A DNA stretch of 47,277 nt from Halolactibacillus halophilus (GTDB taxonomy: Bacteria > Bacillota > Bacilli > Bacillales > Amphibacillaceae): NCBI RefSeq assembly GCF_900115605.1, contig NZ_FOXC01000022.1, positions 1-47,277 on the forward strand, in the 5' to 3' direction. Positions 1 to 7,592 of this stretch are shown piece by piece. The notes under the pieces are model-generated. The model saw only the letters and a list, made by a program, of their open reading frames with translations, was not told where the DNA came from and did no database searches. The position numbers and the translations under genes are program-made. Numbering within the stretch: the first letter of the stretch is position 1; every line of letters begins with the position of its first letter.

Positions 1-635
1 CCGCGCGCGAGTTTTTTACTCCCAAAACACACACCTGCCACTTTGCTTGCCAGTTGTGTCTGTTGTTTTTCATATCGATCTTTCTTAAAGTTCAATTGGC
101 CTAAGCGAGACTTTAGGTGTTTGATTTCAACATCAAGGTGTTGATGTTCAAAATCATAGGCGCAGTAAAATAAGCGTGTGGAATACTTATATGTCACAAC
201 AAAAAAGGCCCCTTTTTGTTGTTCACGTGATGTTTTATTGAACATCGGTGTTCCTTTAACAAAAGAGCCTTTTATTTTTTGAAGTGTCGTCAAGCGCGCC
301 TTCGTCGCTTTTATTTTTCTTTTAACAGCGCTGATTTGTTCTTTTTTATTACGCATGTACACGTTCTTTAATTCTTTTTGTGCGGATAGAAGCGCGCGTC
401 CTTCTTGAACAGCGCTGTTCGCATAATAATCATTTAATCCGTAACGTTGCTTTAAACGTTGATGGATGGAGACGGAACTTTTCGCTTTCGAGCCCCTAAG
501 CTCGCGGACCTCCGCTTGATAGCGAAAATGTTTGGCTTGATTAAACACCCGGAGGGTGTGATCCGTGGACAGCACAAAATCAGGGTCGATTTTATGCTTA
601 TATAAGCGATTTGAAAAAATGGCCTTCATGCCCAT
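1..635 (-). CDS. TnpB-related IS200/IS605 protein, partial (5' part only)
   Basis: An open frame of at least 211 codons starts at ATG 635 behind a GAGAGGGTG ribosome binding site and runs off the left edge without a stop. The visible N-terminal part is basic, with a Lys/Arg/Gln-rich helical stretch at about residues 70-130 and the string VCFGSKKLA near residue 200, which I recognise from the large TnpB-like 'accessory' proteins of IS200/IS605-type elements. TnpB relatives are RNA-guided nucleases tied to transposon maintenance. The RuvC-type catalytic residues and zinc finger would lie beyond the edge, so activity cannot be judged. No TnpA is visible. An unrelated DNA-binding protein is possible but unlikely. 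Confidence 0.7.
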   Translation of the reverse strand, partial: MGMKAIFSNRLYKHKIDPDFVLSTDHTLRVFNQAKHFRYQAEVRELRGSKAKSSVSIHQRLKQRYGLNDYYANSAVQEGRALLSAQKELKNVYMRNKKEQISAVKRKIKATKARLTTLQKIKGSFVKGTPMFNKTSREQQKGAFFVVTYKYSTRLFYCAYDFEHQHLDVEIKHLKSRLGQLNFKKDRYEKQQTQLASKVAGVCFGSKKLAR

Positions 636-681
636 GATATACACCCTCTCTTTTTTTGTGACGGTCATTGTTAGTGCTTTA

Positions 682-711
682 ATTATACCATGTGGAATAT
701 ATGTTTGTCAC
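682..711 (-). promoter_or_regulatory. Candidate promoter of the TnpB-related gene
   Basis: On the minus strand GTGACA (706-711) and a perfect TATAAT (682-687) are separated by 18 bases, about 50 bases before the start codon at 635. This fits a housekeeping sigma factor promoter with a slightly weak -35. Confidence 0.5.
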
Positions 712-734
712 TTCAAAAATATTCAAAACAAACG

Positions 735-775
735 ATTCATCACCCACCTAGTGCTGACGCACTTGAGGAAGGTGT
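735..775 (-). repeat. Lone IS200/IS605 right-end-like hairpin
   Basis: Read on the plus strand, CCCACCT is followed by the hairpin AGTGC-TGAC-GCACT (750-763) and then TGAGGAAGG. The IS end at the right edge of the window (47186 onward) has the same order: CCCACCT, a hairpin with the four-base loop TCAC, then TGAGGAAGG. The match in order and flanks suggests an IS200/IS605 right end or its guide-RNA scaffold remnant. It lies upstream of the TnpB-related gene, not downstream where that gene's own right end would be. Nothing recognisable lies between it and 933. Confidence 0.5.
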
Positions 776-933
776 CTTCTCGCCTTAATGCGATTAAAAA
801 ATGATACGATTGCTTCACAAACTACACGATGACGGAAAGCACCATTTCCTAATACTATTAACTTAAGCAATTGATGCGTTAGACTACTAATCTTAATAAG
901 TTTGATGAATAACCTGCTTTTCTTCGGTTCTAT

Positions 934-2214
934 TTAACTTAGGCCTCGTTTCATTCCCGTGAGTGCTTTAAGTGGGGCGATATCTTGGACGTATTCTAAT
1001 ATACCCATATACGCACCGTCATCATCTCTAATGGCCACGTATGTGACATGAATAAATTGCCCGTTTTTTCGTTCAAACCACATCTGTTCTTTATCTTTTA
1101 CACCACTGCGTAAATCTTCAACTAGTTTGAGCACCATCGCTAAACTTTTTGGCGGGTGACAGTTTTTTACTTCACGGCCAATTGCACTCGGTGCACGTAA
1201 GAAAACTTTGTCTTCATCTGGGATACTGTTGTTAAAGTATTTAAAGACATCATCTTTGTTGATGAACGTTAATTCCATCGGAATAAGATCAAGAATTTTT
1301 CTCACTTCTTTTAACGTTAAAAAGCCTTGTCCAAATGGGATCTCTTGTGTATCTGGTAGATTGTTTAAGTCCAGTGGTTTTTCTACTTGAGATTCAGAGT
1401 GATTGGCTTCTTTTTCTTCCACAAAGTCGACCCGTTCTGGTACCCATTTTTCTTCTGGTTCAACAATCGCATAGCCAAATCGTTCACTGTCTTCGGCAAT
1501 ATGAAGCCAGTCATCTTCATTAAAAATATCTAGCACTAGTGGAATCATAATTGCTTCCTCTTTAAAAATCATTTCCGTAAACTCATGGCTAAAGGTGTCG
1601 AAACATTCTTTTAATGCTGTGACACCTGTATCATAAATCGAATCCAGATGAGTTAACACCTCGAAAAATAGCGTCCGAATCTGGTCATCCACTCCCCACA
1701 TCACTTTAGGAGGAGCTGTGTGATTGTATTTTTCCATCACCGGAAACATAACTTCTTCTTTTCGCTGATAATGCTGTTCGAATTGACCGAGTAAAGCCAA
1801 CTGATTTTTCAACCCTCGCAATAGCCCCGGCTCTAACGCATCATCTGATATGTTCTTAATTAACCGATTGATTCGCATTAGCGCCGCTCGCATTGCTTGG
1901 TTTTCTGTCTTTAATACGTGAATCGGGTGACCTGGTTTTTCAAATTCACTGACATCACCCACACCATCGACCTTATTTTTAAAGAGGTTGGCATGCACGT
2001 TACACAGTTCCATCACATCTTCAAAAGTAATATCATTCTTCTCACTCTCAATTAGCTGATGCTCCATCAAAGAAATCTCAATCGCACTCACTCCTTGAAA
2101 ATGTTCATCAAATTCCGCTTGGACCTCTTCTGGGGTACTGCCGTGATGCAGCCGCGTTAGAATATCCGTTAAAATGTTCATCCGTTGTTGTTCTTTATCA
2201 TTCGTATAAGTCAC
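934..2214 (-). CDS. DUF438 protein with hemerythrin-like and PAS domains
   Basis: A 426-residue soluble protein with the DUF438 family order. An N-terminal DUF438 helical region covers about residues 10-80. A hemerythrin-like HHE bundle follows at about 95-235, with HYQRKEEVMFP near 148 and HEFTEMIFKEEAIMIP near 210 supplying likely iron ligands. The C-terminal PAS domain is at about 305-415. Family members are thought to sense or handle oxygen, nitric oxide or redox state through a di-iron site; the exact role is not settled. The start overlaps the stop of the DUF1858 gene by four bases (ATGA), so the two are translationally coupled. No clear terminator lies below 934. Confidence 0.85.
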   Translation of the reverse strand: MTYTNDKEQQRMNILTDILTRLHHGSTPEEVQAEFDEHFQGVSAIEISLMEHQLIESEKNDITFEDVMELCNVHANLFKNKVDGVGDVSEFEKPGHPIHVLKTENQAMRAALMRINRLIKNISDDALEPGLLRGLKNQLALLGQFEQHYQRKEEVMFPVMEKYNHTAPPKVMWGVDDQIRTLFFEVLTHLDSIYDTGVTALKECFDTFSHEFTEMIFKEEAIMIPLVLDIFNEDDWLHIAEDSERFGYAIVEPEEKWVPERVDFVEEKEANHSESQVEKPLDLNNLPDTQEIPFGQGFLTLKEVRKILDLIPMELTFINKDDVFKYFNNSIPDEDKVFLRAPSAIGREVKNCHPPKSLAMVLKLVEDLRSGVKDKEQMWFERKNGQFIHVTYVAIRDDDGAYMGILEYVQDIAPLKALTGMKRGLS

Positions 2215-2459
2215 TTTTCATCTACTCCCTTTACCTCATAGCCATTCCACTCAAGTTCTTTTCTAAGTGACGTTACATCTGCTTTAATCTTCCCCGCCCC
2301 TTGATTTAAACTAACTAAACGCCCTGCCGTGTTTAACATCGCTTTGTCTGTCAACGGCTTAAAGCCAAACTCAACTAAGAGTTGTTTGACCTCAGGGTGT
2401 TGTTTAATCACATCATACACTGGTATTTGGAAATCTATTGTATTGTCGATAATCTTCAC
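2211..2459 (-). CDS. DUF1858 domain protein
   Basis: An 82-residue protein whose first 60 residues match the DUF1858 pattern: a short strand, then helices around YDVIKQHPEVKQLLVEFGF. DUF1858 proteins commonly precede DUF438/hemerythrin genes and are inferred to work with them, perhaps in redox or nitrogen-oxide responses. The predicted start is GTG at 2459, but the purine-rich AGAGGA lies only a base or so upstream, which is unusually close. A non-standard ATT start two codons later would have better spacing. The N-terminus is therefore uncertain. Confidence 0.75.
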   Translation of the reverse strand: MKIIDNTIDFQIPVYDVIKQHPEVKQLLVEFGFKPLTDKAMLNTAGRLVSLNQGAGKIKADVTSLRKELEWNGYEVKGVDEK

Positions 2460-2732
2460 GTCCTCTTCGTTTATATCTTATAACAATTCATCTATTGAAT
2501 AACATTATGTTTGTACTTACTAACATGAAGTGCGTTATGCCATTCATTGTAACACTTTAACGCCCTTTATAACGGATCGAAATATGACGAATTGTTGATA
2601 TTTTACCGATAAGTATATAAACAAATTTTAGGTTGTTTCGGAGTTAGCTACTTTTCATGAATAATCATCGGCACATTTTCATGATGAGATTGGGACAATA
2701 TGCATTTTTTTGTCTTCTTTTCTTTTTTTCTG
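2460..2732. other. AT-rich intergenic region between divergent units
   Basis: This stretch separates the minus-strand DUF1858-DUF438 unit from the plus-strand bmr leader. It must hold the promoter of the former; TATAAG within TTATAAGATATAAAC near 2475 on the minus strand is a possible -10 but no convincing -35 is seen. A 63-codon minus frame at 2648-2839 overlaps the leader promoter and looks non-coding. I see nothing else. Confidence 0.4.
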
Positions 2733-2761
2733 TTGACGGATAGATTTGATAAGACTATACT
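2733..2761 (+). promoter_or_regulatory. Sigma-A type promoter of the bmr leader region
   Basis: TTGACG (2733-2738) and TATACT (2756-2761) are separated by exactly 17 bases, 40 bases before the first leader ATG. It is the strongest promoter-like sequence upstream of the exporter genes and would place the whole attenuation region in the transcript. Confidence 0.75.
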
Positions 2762-2800
2762 TTGATTATTGATTAAATAAGCGAAAAGGAGGTCACGATT

Positions 2801-2884
2801 ATGAACACACCTATTACTCACCCCACACGTATGACACAAGTAAATGATTTCACCGTGATCTCCGCTGATATGATGTTTCTCTAA
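2801..2884 (+). CDS. Leader peptide 1 upstream of bmrCD (27 aa)
   Basis: ATG at 2801 follows AAAGGAGGTCACGATT, an ideal ribosome binding site, and opens a 27-codon frame beginning MNTPITHPTRMTQ and ending MMFL before TAA. Two intrinsic terminators lie between it and bmrC. The B. subtilis bmrC-bmrD exporter genes are known to be controlled by ribosome-mediated attenuation through a translated leader (bmrB), so a cis-acting regulatory peptide is the likely role. GGTCACG in the ribosome binding site (2791-2797) can pair with CGTGATC inside the ORF (2854-2860, one G-U pair). The same GGTCACGA is also the 5' arm of terminator 1. I cannot tell whether the peptide sequence matters. Confidence 0.65.
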   Translation: MNTPITHPTRMTQVNDFTVISADMMFL

Positions 2885-2970
2885 ATAATTCGACTTATCT
2901 ATATTTATCGTTACATTTTGTGGCGTTAAGTAGGCTTGTCCTATGTATTTAGCACATCGTTAAACCATGT

Positions 2971-2998
2971 GGTCACGAGCAAATTCGTGACCTTTTTT
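2971..2998 (+). terminator. Attenuator terminator 1 of the bmr leader
   Basis: GGTCACGA (2971-2978) pairs perfectly with TCGTGACC (2985-2992) around a six-base loop and is followed by six T. It stands 86 bases after leader ORF 1 and before bmrC, so it would stop transcription unless the leader RNA is remodelled. Confidence 0.75.
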
Positions 2999-3002
2999 GC
3001 GT

Positions 3003-3027
3003 ACGCGTACCCCCTTGGAGTACGTGT
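3003..3027 (+). other. Possible intermediate hairpin in the bmr leader
   Basis: ACGCGTAC (3003-3010) can pair with GTACGTGT (3020-3027) with one G-U pair. It sits between the two terminators with no T-run of its own, so it may help fold or oppose terminator 2. This is a reading by eye only. Confidence 0.35.
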
Positions 3028-3029
3028 TT

Positions 3030-3062
3030 AGCACAGACGTCTCGGATGTCTGTGCTTTTTTT
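3030..3062 (+). terminator. Attenuator terminator 2 of the bmr leader
   Basis: AGCACAGACG (3030-3039) pairs with TGTCTGTGCT (3047-3056), with a G-U pair next to the loop, followed by a run of T to 3062. It is a second intrinsic terminator ahead of bmrC. TTTAGCACA at its 5' side is repeated at 2948-2956, which offers an alternative partner for the 3' arm. Confidence 0.75.
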
Positions 3063-3100
3063 CGTTTAATCAAACATTAACGAAAAGGAGGAAAAAAGCA

Positions 3101-3154
3101 ATGTTAGTAAGAACACACATGAAAAATGACAAACCTGGGGAAGGCTTTGGTTAG
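3101..3154 (+). CDS. Leader peptide 2 upstream of bmrC (17 aa)
   Basis: ATG at 3101 follows AAAAGGAGGAAAAAAGCA and opens MLVRTHMKNDKPGEGFG before TAG at 3152. It lies after terminator 2 and 36 bases before the bmrC start. The strong ribosome binding site on so short a frame suggests a translated regulatory peptide, perhaps coupling or delaying bmrC translation. No database match is claimed. Chance occurrence cannot be excluded, but the ribosome binding site makes it worth annotating. Confidence 0.5.
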   Translation: MLVRTHMKNDKPGEGFG

Positions 3155-3190
3155 TCAAATAAGGATTTGTTTAAAAAAGGAGTGTGACAC

Positions 3191-4939
3191 ATGTTTCAAG
3201 TATTTAATAAATTAGCTTGGTTTTTTAAAGACCAATGGCTACGGTACCTCATCGCAATTATTGCGCTCGTGTTTGCAAGTTTTCTTGATCTCATTCCCCC
3301 GCGACTTGTCGGGAATGCGATTGACGCCATTCAGTTCAACGAACTGACAAAAGATGCACTCACAGAGACACTACTCATATACGGCGGATTGATCGTTTTA
3401 ACTTATGCGGTTATGTTTTTATGGGATTATACGCTATTTAGCGGTGCCTTGTTGCTTGAACGACAAATCCGTTCAAAGTTAATGCGCCACTTTCTCATGA
3501 TGAGCCCTCGATTCTTTAGTAAGAACCGGACCGGTGACTTAATGGCCCGGGCGACCAATGATTTAAAGGCCATCATGATGACATCAGGCTTTGGTATTTT
3601 AACACTTGTTGATTCAACCGTGTTTATGTCTTTAATTGTTTTAATGATGGGCCTTACGGTGAACTGGACATTAACGTTTATGGCACTGATTCCGATGCCC
3701 GTTATGGCGATTATTGTGTATAAGTACGGGGAAATTATTCATCTGCGGTTTACTGATGCCCAGGAAGCATTTAGTGATTTGAATAACTACACGCTTGAAT
3801 CAATTCGTGGTGTCAGTGTGACCCGTGCGTTCGTACAAGAACAACACGATCTTAACCGTTTTAAAGAAAAAACCGCCGACGTGTTTAATAAAAATAAAGC
3901 CGTCGCTCAAATGGAAGCTTACTTTGAACCAACGATGAAGATTCTTGTTGGAATTTCTTACACGATTGGTTTAGGTTACGGAGCCATCATGGTAATGGAC
4001 AACCGGATTTCAATTGGTGATCTGGTCTCATTTAACGTCTATTTAGGGATGATGATTTGGCCGATGTTTGCGATTGGCGAACTGATTAATGTGATGCAGC
4101 GCGGGAATGCGTCCCTCGACCGGGTCAATCATGTCTTAAAACAACAATCGGACGTGAAAGAACCAACCCAACCGGTTGATGTAAATCAACCAGAAGTCAT
4201 TCAATTTAACGACGTAACGTTTCTTTATCCAGGTTCAAAAGAACCGGCCTTAACAAACATTGATTTAACGATCAAACAAGGAGAAACGATTGGGATTGTC
4301 GGTAAAACAGGCGCTGGTAAAACAACATTATTTAAACAACTATTAAGACAATATCCTGCACCAGACGGGCACTTGCTGATTAATGATGTCCCAATCGATC
4401 GATTAACGCTTGATACAACACGAGAATGGATTGGCTACGTGCCGCAACAACACATTTTATTCTCTAAAACGGTACGCGAGAATCTCTTATTTGGGGTTGG
4501 TCATGTCTCTGATGACGTGATTAATAAGATGCTGACATCAACTTCGTTAAAGTCTGATATCGATGCCCTTTCAAACGGACTTGATACGCTTGTGGGTGAA
4601 AGTGGCGTTACATTATCGGGTGGTCAAAAACAACGGTTATCATTAGCCCGAGCGTTATTAATGGATCCTGAAATCCTAATTTTAGACGATGCGTTATCGG
4701 CCGTTGATGGTAAAACAGAAGCAACAACTATTGACCATTTAAAAGCAGAGCGCCAACAAAAAACAACCTTGATTGCGGCTCACCGTTTATCAGCTGTCAC
4801 CCATGCGGACCAAATTATTGTTCTGACAGACGGTAAAATCACAGAACATGGAACCCATGAGACTCTCATGCAGCAAAATGGCTGGTACAAAGAACAATTT
4901 ATGATTCAACAAATGACTGAGGAGGTGGAGACTGAATGA
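3191..4939 (+). CDS. bmrC: BmrC-like half of a heterodimeric ABC multidrug exporter
   Basis: A 582-residue ABC half-transporter (YheI/BmrC type). Six membrane helices occupy about residues 15-305. In the nucleotide-binding domain, Walker A GKTGAGKTT is at 371-379, the intact signature LSGGQ at 475-479 and Walker B ILILDD at 495-500. The residue after Walker B is Asp500 instead of the catalytic Glu, which marks the degenerate-site subunit of heterodimeric exporters, as reported for B. subtilis BmrC. Its stop overlaps the bmrD start by four bases. The pair is expected to export drugs across the membrane using ATP. Transcription must pass two terminators in the leader, so induction by ribosome-targeting antibiotics is likely. 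Confidence 0.88.
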   Translation: MFQVFNKLAWFFKDQWLRYLIAIIALVFASFLDLIPPRLVGNAIDAIQFNELTKDALTETLLIYGGLIVLTYAVMFLWDYTLFSGALLLERQIRSKLMRHFLMMSPRFFSKNRTGDLMARATNDLKAIMMTSGFGILTLVDSTVFMSLIVLMMGLTVNWTLTFMALIPMPVMAIIVYKYGEIIHLRFTDAQEAFSDLNNYTLESIRGVSVTRAFVQEQHDLNRFKEKTADVFNKNKAVAQMEAYFEPTMKILVGISYTIGLGYGAIMVMDNRISIGDLVSFNVYLGMMIWPMFAIGELINVMQRGNASLDRVNHVLKQQSDVKEPTQPVDVNQPEVIQFNDVTFLYPGSKEPALTNIDLTIKQGETIGIVGKTGAGKTTLFKQLLRQYPAPDGHLLINDVPIDRLTLDTTREWIGYVPQQHILFSKTVRENLLFGVGHVSDDVINKMLTSTSLKSDIDALSNGLDTLVGESGVTLSGGQKQRLSLARALLMDPEILILDDALSAVDGKTEATTIDHLKAERQQKTTLIAAHRLSAVTHADQIIVLTDGKITEHGTHETLMQQNGWYKEQFMIQQMTEEVETE

Positions 4940-6957
4940 AAGCCTCTGTAGAAAAACGTTTATTACGTTATCTGTTCATTAATAAACAAACGATTACGTT
5001 TGCACTCATTGCCCTCATCATCGCGGTTGCTTTAGAGCTGACGGGACCGTTTATCGCCAAACAAGTAATTGATCGTCATATCGTGGGTGTACAAACCGAA
5101 TGGGTAGCTATCACGGACAATAATGACAATGACACAATTGAACTCGACAACCGTTACTTAAAAAGAAGTGACCGGTTAGATGAGGACGATGTGGTGATTA
5201 ATACCCTTACCTTTGTTCAAGTTAACCGCGCCTATTATCTAGCGGAAGGTACAGTTCCGGTTGGTGAGACACTTACTGTAACAGAAGATGGACAGTCACT
5301 TATGTCTGAATTGGAAAATTTTCAGGCGGAAAAATTATCTGCGGCCACTGCCGCTGAGTTTTTCGCACCGGAAGTCCGACCCATTATGCTTTGGTTAGCA
5401 CTTTATCTAGGCTTGATTTTAATTGCCTCCGTCTTCCAATATTTAAAGACGTATTTATTACAAGTCCATGCAAATAAAATCATTCAAACGATGCGGAATG
5501 ATGTCTTTGAAACGGTTGAGCGCTTACCGATGCGCTACTTTGTCAATATGCCGGCTGGAAAGATTTTAGCACGGGTAACCAATGACACCGAAGCCATTAA
5601 AGAACTGTATGTTCGGGTATTAGAAACATTTGTGAACGGGTTTATTTATATGGGTGGGATTATGATTGCACTCTATTTATTAAATCCGACTTTAGCAACA
5701 ATAAGTCTCGTGTTATTGCCCCTCCTCATGTTGTTTATGAAATTTTATAAGATGTATGCAGGGCAATACAATGATGTCATTCGTGCTGTTAATAGCGATA
5801 TTAATGCATCGATTAATGAATCAATCCAAACAATGCCAATCATTCAAGCCTTTAGACGAACCAATGACCGAGCGGATGAATTTGAGCAACTCAATGACAA
5901 ACATTACCGCTTCCAAAAGAAAATGGTGGCCTTGTCGGCCCTTGCCTCTTATAACTTAGTGAACGTCCTTCGTGGGATTGCGTTCCTTAGCTTTATTTGG
6001 TTCTTCGGTAACCAGTCATTAACAGGAACAATGCTTGTTTCTACCGGCTTACTCTATGCCTTTGTTGATTACTTAACCCGGCTGTTTGAACCAATGACGC
6101 AAATGGTCAATCAACTCCCGCAGTTAGAACAAGCCAGAGTGTCTGCCCGTCGCGTGTTTCAATTACTTGATGAAGACACTGAAGCGATTGAAGATGAAAC
6201 ATTACCTAGAATTAAAGGTGACGTAAGATTTGATCATGTCACTTTCGGTTATGACAAAGGCGAGACAATCTTAAATGATTTATCTTTTCACGTTGCACCT
6301 GGTGAAACGGCGGCCTTTGTCGGCCATACGGGTTCAGGTAAAAGTTCCGTTATGAATTTATTGTTTCGGTTTTATGATCCTGGTAAAGGAAAAGTGTTGT
6401 TAGATAGTGTCGATACCCAAACACTTACCCGCCAACAAACACGCACACATATGGCGATTGTCTTACAAGACCCATTTATCTTTACCGGTACCGTACTGTC
6501 AAACATCACATTAAATGATCCTAAAATTAGTCGAGACCAAGCGATTGCAGCGCTAAAAGCTGTCGGAGCTGATCAATTCATCGAAAAGCTTCCACGACAG
6601 TATGATGAGCCCGTTGGTGAAAATGGAAATGAATTCTCAACTGGACAGCGTCAACTACTGTCATTCGCCCGCGCCTTAGCCTTTGACCCAGCGATTCTTA
6701 TCCTGGACGAGGCAACAGCGAATATCGACTCTGAAACAGAAATGATGATTCAAGAAGCGATGAATGTTTTAAGTAAAGGACGGACCATGCTCGTAATTGC
6801 TCACCGGCTCTCAACGATTCAACACGCAGATCAAATCATCGTTCTTAATAAGGGTGAAATTATTGAACGCGGAACGCACCTGTCATTACTAAATGAAAAA
6901 GGTAGTTATTATCAGATGTATAAAATGCAGCAAGCTGGCATAGACGAAGTAATGTAA
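4936..6957 (+). CDS. bmrD: BmrD-like half of a heterodimeric ABC multidrug exporter
   Basis: A 673-residue partner of the preceding gene. The first membrane helix (about 20-42) is followed by a hydrophilic insertion of about 95 residues (50-147), the extracellular domain typical of BmrD/YheH, and then the other helices to about 380. Walker A GHTGSGKS is at 463-470, the signature is degenerate (FSTGQ, 567-571) and Walker B ILILDE ends with the catalytic Glu592. With BmrC Asp500 this predicts one dead and one working ATP site, the arrangement known for BmrCD. The four-base overlap with bmrC supports balanced synthesis. The unit ends at a strong hairpin at 7001-7047. Confidence 0.88.
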   Translation: MKASVEKRLLRYLFINKQTITFALIALIIAVALELTGPFIAKQVIDRHIVGVQTEWVAITDNNDNDTIELDNRYLKRSDRLDEDDVVINTLTFVQVNRAYYLAEGTVPVGETLTVTEDGQSLMSELENFQAEKLSAATAAEFFAPEVRPIMLWLALYLGLILIASVFQYLKTYLLQVHANKIIQTMRNDVFETVERLPMRYFVNMPAGKILARVTNDTEAIKELYVRVLETFVNGFIYMGGIMIALYLLNPTLATISLVLLPLLMLFMKFYKMYAGQYNDVIRAVNSDINASINESIQTMPIIQAFRRTNDRADEFEQLNDKHYRFQKKMVALSALASYNLVNVLRGIAFLSFIWFFGNQSLTGTMLVSTGLLYAFVDYLTRLFEPMTQMVNQLPQLEQARVSARRVFQLLDEDTEAIEDETLPRIKGDVRFDHVTFGYDKGETILNDLSFHVAPGETAAFVGHTGSGKSSVMNLLFRFYDPGKGKVLLDSVDTQTLTRQQTRTHMAIVLQDPFIFTGTVLSNITLNDPKISRDQAIAALKAVGADQFIEKLPRQYDEPVGENGNEFSTGQRQLLSFARALAFDPAILILDEATANIDSETEMMIQEAMNVLSKGRTMLVIAHRLSTIQHADQIIVLNKGEIIERGTHLSLLNEKGSYYQMYKMQQAGIDEVM

Positions 6958-7000
6958 GAAATTGAGATGTATCCAACGATAATTCAATTGTAGATAGAAA

Positions 7001-7047
7001 AAAGTCCGGTGACCTTTAAGTATTCTACCTAAAGGTCACCGGACTTT
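7001..7047. terminator. Bidirectional terminator between bmrD and ribH
   Basis: An 18-base perfect inverted repeat (7001-7018 and 7030-7047, core GTCCGGTGACC) with A-rich and T-rich flanks lies between the convergent bmrD and ribH genes. It can end both transcripts. Confidence 0.85.
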
Positions 7048-7064
7048 ATATCGATGTGAAAACA

Positions 7065-7529
7065 TTAAAATTCTTTTACTAAGTTAGCCATTTCGATTGC
7101 TGACACAGCAGCATCCGCACCTTTATTCCCTGCTTTTGTACCGGCGCGCTCAATCGCTTGTTCAATCGTTTCGGTTGTTAACACACCAAAGATGGTTGGT
7201 ACATCTGTTGTCATAGTGACTTGTGAGACACCTTTAGCCACTTCATTACATACATAATCAAAGTGTGGTGTTGACCCACGAATAACCGTACCCAACGTAA
7301 TCACCGCATCATACTTCTTTGATGCGGCCATTTTCTTTGCGATGAGCGGAATCTCAAAAGCCCCCGGGACCCACGCAACCGTAATATCTTCATCTTTTAC
7401 ACCGTGGCGCTTCAATGTATCTTCTGCTCCGCCGAGTAACTTACCGGTAATAAATTCGTTAAATCTTCCGACAACAATTCCAATCTTTAAATCTGTGGCT
7501 ACTAATGTGCTTTGTATAGTGTTTACCAT
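7065..7529 (-). CDS. ribH: 6,7-dimethyl-8-ribityllumazine synthase
   Basis: A 154-residue protein of normal RibH length with family motifs: [15 protein letters not shown] near the N-terminus, VPGAFEIP at about 54-61, [14 protein letters not shown] near 81-94 and [20 protein letters not shown] toward the end. RibH condenses ribityl-amino-uracil with dihydroxybutanone phosphate to give lumazine, the substrate of RibE, and usually forms a capsid-like shell around riboflavin synthase. It is the last gene of the rib operon, 63 bases after ribBA, and is followed by the shared terminator. Confidence 0.95.
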   Translation of the reverse strand: MVNTIQSTLVATDLKIGIVVGRFNEFITGKLLGGAEDTLKRHGVKDEDITVAWVPGAFEIPLIAKKMAASKKYDAVITLGTVIRGSTPHFDYVCNEVAKGVSQVTMTTDVPTIFGVLTTETIEQAIERAGTKAGNKGADAAVSAIEMANLVKEF

Positions 7530-7592
7530 GTATATTCTCTCCTAGTTTTTCATCATTTTTTATATGACATTTCTGTTTGCCATGCCTATTCA

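Noticed and set aside
565-804. 79-codon plus-strand frame
   Set aside because: It lies antisense to the TnpB-related gene, its promoter and the IS-like hairpin; the minus-strand reading is far better supported.
2648-2839. 63-codon minus-strand frame
   Set aside because: It overlaps the bmr leader promoter and leader ORF 1, has no ribosome binding site I can see and a low-complexity Lys run; treated as chance.
7001-7047. Perfect 18-base inverted repeat as a regulatory operator
   Set aside because: Its place between convergent genes and A/T flanks make a bidirectional terminator the simpler reading.
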